A stretch of DNA of 10,523 nt from Ruminococcus flavefaciens. GTDB lineage: Bacteria > Bacillota > Clostridia > Oscillospirales > Ruminococcaceae. Below, one piece after another: positions 6,267 to 10,523 of the stretch. How positions within the stretch are numbered: the first letter of the stretch is position 1; the number at the start of each line of letters is the position of its first letter. The DNA lies in NCBI GenBank assembly GCA_002350065.1, contig DEDQ01000008.1, forward strand, positions 3,460 through 13,982, given 5' to 3'. The notes below the pieces were generated by a model. That model made no database searches, was not told the DNA's origin, and saw only the letters and a list, made by a program, of their open reading frames with translations. Both the position numbers and the translations under genes were made by a program.

Positions 6267-6288
6267 CGGCGAAAATGCGGTTTTTCCA

Positions 6289-6317
6289 TTGACATGGGAG
6301 TATTTTTGTGATAGTAT
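6289..6317 (+). promoter_or_regulatory. Sigma-A promoter of the 758-residue surface-protein gene
   Basis: A perfect TTGACA (6289-6294) and TAGTAT (6312-6317) are 17 nt apart. The 5' UTR would be about 77 nt. It contains a short GAGAAA-AAC-TTTCTC hairpin (6361-6375) ahead of the AAGGAGG ribosome site (6386-6392). Confidence 0.8.
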
Positions 6318-6400
6318 TAAAAAGGCAAAAAAATTGTCGTAATGAACACAAATTTAAAAAGAGAAAAACTTTCTCAAACACCTTTAAGGAGGGGTAACTA

Positions 6401-8677
6401 ATGCCGGATTATAATGATTTCAACAACAACGTAGGGGACGTCGTAACCGGAGTAGAGACCGTCAAGAAAAAGCACACAGGTCTTATCCTCGGCGTTGCGG
6501 CTGTTGTTACAGCAGGTGCTGTAGCAGTTGTTGCAGGAGGCGGTGTGGCTGCTTACTGTCTTTCAGACTTTGTAAAGAATCAGGTCAAGCTCCGCATTTC
6601 AAGTCCTGAAAAATACTACGCATGGGTAAACGAAGAAAATGCAAACGATTTCGCCAAGAAGGTCTCTGAGTCTTACCAGAAGGGTCTCGACAAGCTTGAC
6701 GAGGGTCAGAGCACTAACATCTCGCTCAAGTACGAGGCTACTGACGAAGTAAAAGACCTCATTATCGACGAGATAGGTCTCGACGACGAGTACGAGGAAG
6801 ATTCACAGGTTATCGACATCATCCAGAATATTGATTCGATCGCTATCGGCGCTGAAGCACAGTCAAAAGACAGCCTCATCGACGGCAGCGTTTACTGGGA
6901 CCTCAACGACGACAGACTCATCACCTGCGATATCGCTTCCGACACTTCAGCAATGGAATACTTCGTTCGTATCCCTGAGCTCACAGAAAAGTGGCTCGGC
7001 GTTGACGCAGGCAAGCTCATAGAAGAGAATACCTACAGCGACGAGGAGAAGGAAGTTATCGACGCCTACAAGAAGGCTATGAAGGATCCCGCTTCCGTTA
7101 TCACTCCCGAGGAGATCGAGCAGGAAGTCGCTCGCTACGTTAAGGTATGGAACGATTCTGTTGGCGATGTTTCTCTTAATAAAAAAGAAACAGTAACTAT
7201 CAACGACATCGACATGAACTATGCTGTTGTTTCAGTCGAGATTGACGAGAAGAAAGCTAACGAGATCGCTAAGAATTTCATCGAGTCCGCTAAGGACGAT
7301 GACCTCCTCAAGGAGATAGTCGTTGACAGACTCGAAGCTGTTTCCTCTAAGGAATACGACGAGGCACTCGATAACGCTCTCGACGAGATCAAGTACGCTG
7401 CTGAGGAAGAATTCAGCGACGAAACTGTTACAGTAAGCACATACATCGACGCTAAGGGCAAGATAAGAGGTGTCAAGGTAGAAGGCGAGGACGAATATGA
7501 GGAATTCATGATCATTCTCGGCAAGAGCGACGATAAGGTTCGCGGTGAGGCTTACTTACTCGACGGCGACAAGGAGCCTGAGTTCAAGGCTGAGCTCATT
7601 GCTGACGGCAAGAACGACGTTTACACAGGTAACATCGACTTCACAACTGACGATGAAACATTCACTATCGAGTTCGACGATTACGAGGTAGTTGACGAAG
7701 AGTACGGCTACTTCAAGGCTAACACAAGATTCATAATCCCCGATGTTGACGATCCGATAGCTATCGACTTCACATCTGACGGCAAGAGCCAGTCTATCGC
7801 AGGCGATATCAATATCGAAGGCCAAAACTACGGCAGACTTACATTCACATTCGGCTTCCAGAACGGCGCTGATCCTTCAGTTCCTTCAAAGAAGAACGCT
7901 GTAATGATATCTGATCCTGACGAGCTTGAAGACGAGCTTGAAGAATACACCTCTGAGGACGATGTCAAGGACTTCATCGAGGAAATCCTCATAAAGGTAG
8001 GCTTCGACAAGGATCTCGCTAAGGAAGGCGCTGAGAGCGTTGCTAAGGAGATCTTCAACTCATACAGCAACTCAGGCTATGACTGGGACGACGATGACTA
8101 TGACTACGACTATGACTACGATTGGGACGATGATGATAATTACTCATCATCTGCCAAGACAACTACAAAGGCTGGTTCATCTTCAAGCTCAGCAACAACA
8201 ACTACTAAGGCAGCTTCAACAAGCAGCGAGTACATCTCTCCTGAATACGACGAAGCTTATATAGTAGTTGCTGATAAGAATTTCGACAACTACTACTGGG
8301 GCTACGACAAGGGCGAGCTCGCAAAGGGAAGCAAATTCGTAAAGGTCAAAGGAAACGGCACATTTACAGCTTCTATCGACGCAGGAACAGCTGATCCCGA
8401 AGGCTTCACCGTCCTCGGAGTAAGCCTCTCAGATGTAACTGATAACGCTTCTATAAAGATAAATAGCCTCAAGATAGACGGTCAGGAGATCAAGCTCTCC
8501 GGCGATGTATTCGTTGAGAATGATTTTGGTCTTGAAGCAATTATCTACGCTGACGAATCATATTCCACATACCTCACCGAAGACTCAGACGAATTCAAGA
8601 ATGCTGTTGACCTTTCAAGCATCGGCAAGTGGAAGCACATCGACATCACTTTTGAAGTAACAGACAACGAAGAATAA
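6401..8677 (+). CDS. Membrane-anchored acidic surface protein of unknown function
   Basis: This 758-residue protein has a short cytoplasmic N-terminus and one hydrophobic helix at about residues 27-54 (LILGVAAVVTAGAVAVVAGG). A long, strongly acidic extracellular part follows. Residues 60-500 look like alternating helices and beta-strands rich in Asp, Glu and Lys, resembling the large DUF6583-like surface proteins of Ruminococcus, though I hold that family name loosely. Next come a helical region (about 505-555), an Asp/Tyr tract (561-579), a Ser/Thr linker (582-609) and a C-terminal beta-rich domain of about 145 residues (610-755) that could be carbohydrate-binding. The helix has no lipobox. 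The Ser/Thr linker resembles that of the cellulase. The ATG has AAGGAGG 8 nt upstream. I see no catalytic motif, dockerin, cohesin or sortase signal. It may hold a sensory or binding domain outside the cell, but the function is unknown. Confidence 0.85.
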   Translation: MPDYNDFNNNVGDVVTGVETVKKKHTGLILGVAAVVTAGAVAVVAGGGVAAYCLSDFVKNQVKLRISSPEKYYAWVNEENANDFAKKVSESYQKGLDKLDEGQSTNISLKYEATDEVKDLIIDEIGLDDEYEEDSQVIDIIQNIDSIAIGAEAQSKDSLIDGSVYWDLNDDRLITCDIASDTSAMEYFVRIPELTEKWLGVDAGKLIEENTYSDEEKEVIDAYKKAMKDPASVITPEEIEQEVARYVKVWNDSVGDVSLNKKETVTINDIDMNYAVVSVEIDEKKANEIAKNFIESAKDDDLLKEIVVDRLEAVSSKEYDEALDNALDEIKYAAEEEFSDETVTVSTYIDAKGKIRGVKVEGEDEYEEFMIILGKSDDKVRGEAYLLDGDKEPEFKAELIADGKNDVYTGNIDFTTDDETFTIEFDDYEVVDEEYGYFKANTRFIIPDVDDPIAIDFTSDGKSQSIAGDINIEGQNYGRLTFTFGFQNGADPSVPSKKNAVMISDPDELEDELEEYTSEDDVKDFIEEILIKVGFDKDLAKEGAESVAKEIFNSYSNSGYDWDDDDYDYDYDYDWDDDDNYSSSAKTTTKAGSSSSSATTTTKAASTSSEYISPEYDEAYIVVADKNFDNYYWGYDKGELAKGSKFVKVKGNGTFTASIDAGTADPEGFTVLGVSLSDVTDNASIKINSLKIDGQEIKLSGDVFVENDFGLEAIIYADESYSTYLTEDSDEFKNAVDLSSIGKWKHIDITFEVTDNEE
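8081..8137 (+). repeat. Low-complexity Asp/Tyr-coding tract
   Basis: Residues 561-579 of the surface protein are Asp with interspersed Tyr and Trp. They are encoded by near-repeats of GACTAT/GACTAC followed by GATGAT. The tract joins the helical region to the Ser/Thr linker. Acidic runs of this kind could bind Ca2+ or act as an extended spacer. The DNA repeats are prone to length change. Confidence 0.7.
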
Positions 8678-8690
8678 TTCAATAAAGCAT

Positions 8691-8721
8691 TATCCCTCCG
8701 GTTTTCCGGAGGGATATTTTT
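8691..8721 (+). terminator. Intrinsic terminator of the surface-protein gene
   Basis: A perfect 11-bp stem TATCCCTCCGG / CCGGAGGGATA (8691-8701, 8706-8716) with a TTTT loop is followed by five Ts. It lies 13 nt after the stop codon. Confidence 0.92.
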
Positions 8722-8768
8722 AATTCATAATTTGGCAGAAAAATGTTTACAACTGAGACACTCGCTTT

Positions 8769-8846
8769 TCAGAGCATTTTCACCTGACTGTCATAAACCA
8801 AGCCTATAATAGAATCATCAAAGGAAAAGATTTCTTCATTTTTCAT
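8769..8846 (-). CDS. Possible 25-residue ORF in the gap between two terminators
   Basis: An ATG at 8844-8846, preceded by AGGGTGG, opens a 25-codon frame beginning MKNEEIFSFDDSIIGLVYDS and ending QVKML. It lies just downstream of the terminator of the next minus-strand gene, with no convincing promoter of its own, so it may be a gene relic or chance. Otherwise this gap (8722-8858) is AT-rich. It holds an isolated TATAAT (8805-8810, plus strand) with no matching -35 box or following gene. I do not recognise the peptide. Confidence 0.22.
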   Translation of the reverse strand: MKNEEIFSFDDSIIGLVYDSQVKML

Positions 8847-8858
8847 ATAAACCACCCT

Positions 8859-8900
8859 AAAAATGATAGCGGCGGTCGGATAATTCCGACCGCCGTTATC
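8859..8900 (-). terminator. Intrinsic terminator of the DUF6056-like gene
   Basis: A 16-bp stem with one mismatch (8865-8880, 8885-8900) and a 4-nt loop lies 3 nt after the stop codon. On the minus strand it is followed by a run of five Ts (8859-8863). The very GC-rich core GGCGGTCGGA makes it strong. Confidence 0.92.
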
Positions 8901-8903
8901 AGT

Positions 8904-10454
8904 TTACTTGTTGTTGTAGAGATAATAGTCCGCGGGAGAGATATGCATATAGCGGACTCCCTCGCCGTCTATGCCGTAATACTTGCATATGAGCTTATAA
9001 TATGTCACGTCATCAGCCGAGGCTGATGAATCAGAATAAAGGTCGATGAGATCATCGTGAGTGTATTCCTGATAGGGCAGATCTATTATCTGTATCACGG
9101 GATTAATACCTTCGTCTATCTGCGTTTTTATGAAGTCGAAACGCAGAGCGTTGTAATATTTGTTGGAGATACCCGCTCCGAGAATAAAGACCGTAAGAAA
9201 TGCCGTAAACGACAGAACACATATGCTCTCGAACGAATTGACTTCCTTCTTGAAGTGGCTTACAGCCGTGAAGAAGAGCTCACCGCTCAGGATGATCCAG
9301 AAAACATAATTCTCAAAGAAGCATCGCGCTGTAACAGGGTTTATCACCGTAAACGGAGCCATGAGCATTATCGCACTGCATATATAGAAATATAGCCTTA
9401 TGACCTTGTCGCCATCAAAGAAGACCCAGATAAGATACATGAGAGCAACGATATAAACAAAGGTGAATGCGAACTCAAGACCGCGTATCTTCATATCAGG
9501 TTTTGTTGCGGCAAGCTCGGCAAAGCATGAATAAAACACCGAATAAGCAGTGTAGAGAAGGACGATGCAAATGCATATCGGAGCATATTTTGAAGCCTTG
9601 AACCTCTCATTGCGGAAACGATAGAGCACAAGAAACGATGCAGTAATGATAATATTGATAACAAAACACTGACTGATAAAATGCGGTACAACAAATACCT
9701 CAGCATTGTAGAAGAAATCAGAAAACGCGAAGTAAAAAGTTCTTGTTCCGAGCTCGTCTCCGGAATCGGCGATTTGTGAATAATTGCCGTTCGTGAACAT
9801 TATCGCAGCAGCAGCACACGCTGAGATAAGATACAGAACAGGAGCTATGTAAAACTTCTTCTTTCTAACGCGCAAAAGGACTATAGAAGCTATTCCAAGC
9901 ACGATATCATATATCGCAATATGTTCAACACAAAGTCCCGCAGAGAGCGCAAGAACGGGAAATAAAACAAAATGGAAGGCTTTGAATTTCCCTCCGAGGA
10001 AAAGAACCTTGAACAGCATGATAATATAAATCAGCGTCAGAACGGCTGAAAAGACATAATTACAGAATCCCGACTGCCACAGTATCGTCTCACAGTAGGT
10101 CGCAGAAGGGATCAGGATAAGAGATGCAAGCGAGAAGCAAAGCTTCACTCCGGGCGTCTTTTTCTCAATATCAAACAATTTCGCAACAACATATACAAAC
10201 GCGAAAAGTACTGCGGGAATAAACAGAAGCCTGAAAGCGGGATACCTGACGATCAGAACAGTCAAAAAATTGGAAAAATATCTGCCGTTAGGAGTCTGAT
10301 ATCCGACAATTGAATCGTCAGTTCCAAGGTAATACCATATGTAGTCGTCACCGTTCATAAACAGCGTGAGCGCCGAAACAAAGGCATAAACAGCAACGAG
10401 GATATACGGTGCAGCAGAAACTATCTTAGCGCCCGTGCCTGTTTTCTTATCCAT
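8904..10454 (-). CDS. Polytopic membrane protein, DUF6056/GT-C glycosyltransferase-like
   Basis: This 516-residue integral membrane protein has roughly 11-13 hydrophobic helices. After the first helix, the extracellular loop has an Asp-Asp-Tyr motif (GDDYIWYY, 36-38), then NGRYFSNFL (56-64), and later ATYCETILWQSGFCNYVFSA (118-137) with Glu122 and Gln127. An acidic DD/DE motif after helix 1 and paired Glu/Gln in later loops is typical of the DUF6056 and GtrIV-like group, thought to be GT-C enzymes that move sugars from lipid carriers to envelope glycans. The C-terminal region (about 432-516) is soluble. The ATG at 10452-10454 is chosen because GGAGG (10461-10465) lies 6 nt upstream. A TTG six codons earlier has no ribosome site. 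A terminator-like hairpin lies 16 nt upstream of the ATG, and no promoter is visible in the window. The substrate is unknown. Confidence 0.75.
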   Translation of the reverse strand: MDKKTGTGAKIVSAAPYILVAVYAFVSALTLFMNGDDYIWYYLGTDDSIVGYQTPNGRYFSNFLTVLIVRYPAFRLLFIPAVLFAFVYVVAKLFDIEKKTPGVKLCFSLASLILIPSATYCETILWQSGFCNYVFSAVLTLIYIIMLFKVLFLGGKFKAFHFVLFPVLALSAGLCVEHIAIYDIVLGIASIVLLRVRKKKFYIAPVLYLISACAAAAIMFTNGNYSQIADSGDELGTRTFYFAFSDFFYNAEVFVVPHFISQCFVINIIITASFLVLYRFRNERFKASKYAPICICIVLLYTAYSVFYSCFAELAATKPDMKIRGLEFAFTFVYIVALMYLIWVFFDGDKVIRLYFYICSAIMLMAPFTVINPVTARCFFENYVFWIILSGELFFTAVSHFKKEVNSFESICVLSFTAFLTVFILGAGISNKYYNALRFDFIKTQIDEGINPVIQIIDLPYQEYTHDDLIDLYSDSSASADDVTYYKLICKYYGIDGEGVRYMHISPADYYLYNNK

Positions 10455-10470
10455 AAAACACCTCCATAAC

Positions 10471-10496
10471 AAAAAGCTCCACCATATAGGTGGAGC
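10471..10496 (-). terminator. Terminator-like hairpin directly before the DUF6056-like gene
   Basis: GCTCCACC (10476-10483) and GGTGGAGC (10489-10496) form a perfect 8-bp stem with a 5-nt loop. On the minus strand it is followed by five Ts (10471-10475). It either ends an upstream gene beyond the right edge or acts as an attenuator, because the ribosome site of the next gene begins 5 nt after the T run. Confidence 0.7.
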
Positions 10497-10523
10497 AATA
10501 TTTATGCCGGCATCGAAATACTT

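Noticed and set aside
6115..6381. Minus-strand 88-codon ORF in the divergent intergenic region
   Set aside because: It overlaps both promoters and the palindromes, consists of AT-rich low-quality sequence (Phe, Lys, Asn, Tyr), and has no ribosome site or family match.
8040..8264. Plus-strand 74-codon Thr/Met/Gln-rich ORF
   Set aside because: It is a frame-shifted reading of the Asp/Tyr and Ser/Thr tracts of the surface protein, with no independent ribosome site.
8805..8810. TATAAT on the plus strand as a promoter
   Set aside because: No acceptable -35 box lies 16-18 nt upstream and no plus-strand gene follows. The sequence leads straight into the opposing terminator.

Overview
The window looks like a chromosomal segment of a cellulolytic Ruminococcus or close relative (Oscillospiraceae, Bacillota). 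The evidence is a secreted GH5 cellulase with a Thr-rich linker and a Ruminococcus-style C-terminal dockerin, a second dockerin remnant, good AGGAGG ribosome sites, clear TTGACA/TATAAT-type promoters, and intrinsic terminators after most genes. Nothing suggests a phage, insertion sequence, CRISPR array, rRNA or tRNA.

Left part (1-2986, all minus strand). A PhoB-type response regulator and a PhoR-type membrane histidine kinase overlap by 8 bases and are probably translationally coupled. Beyond the kinase, a separate promoter starts a leader of about 200 nt. It encodes a 33-residue peptide and then a hairpin with a U7 tract, followed by a CorA-family Mg2+/divalent-metal transporter that runs off the left edge. 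The leader ORF, mutually exclusive hairpins and buried Shine-Dalgarno sequence look like a translation-dependent attenuator for corA. This is the strongest candidate for an undescribed element here.

Middle (3033-5443, plus strand). The C-terminal half of a lost dockerin protein remains together with its terminator. It lies just upstream of a textbook promoter driving a 660-residue GH5_1-like endoglucanase with signal peptide, catalytic domain, Thr/Ser linker and dockerin, probably a cellulosome component.

Right-middle (5412-8722). A bidirectional terminator separates the cellulase from a convergent DUF1836-type HTH regulator. That regulator is divergent from a 758-residue membrane-anchored acidic surface protein of unknown function. 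Their shared 327-bp intergenic region holds two good promoters, a palindrome overlapping the regulator's -10 box, and a pair of TTGTAATACAA palindromes spaced 21 bp apart upstream of the surface-protein promoter.

Right end (8859-10523, minus strand). A polytopic membrane protein resembling DUF6056/GT-C glycosyltransferases ends in a strong terminator. Its ribosome site lies directly downstream of another terminator hairpin near the window edge.

The five transcription units are not obviously one pathway. Cellulose degradation, metal transport with its two-component neighbour, a surface protein with a DUF1836 regulator, and envelope glycan modification sit side by side.
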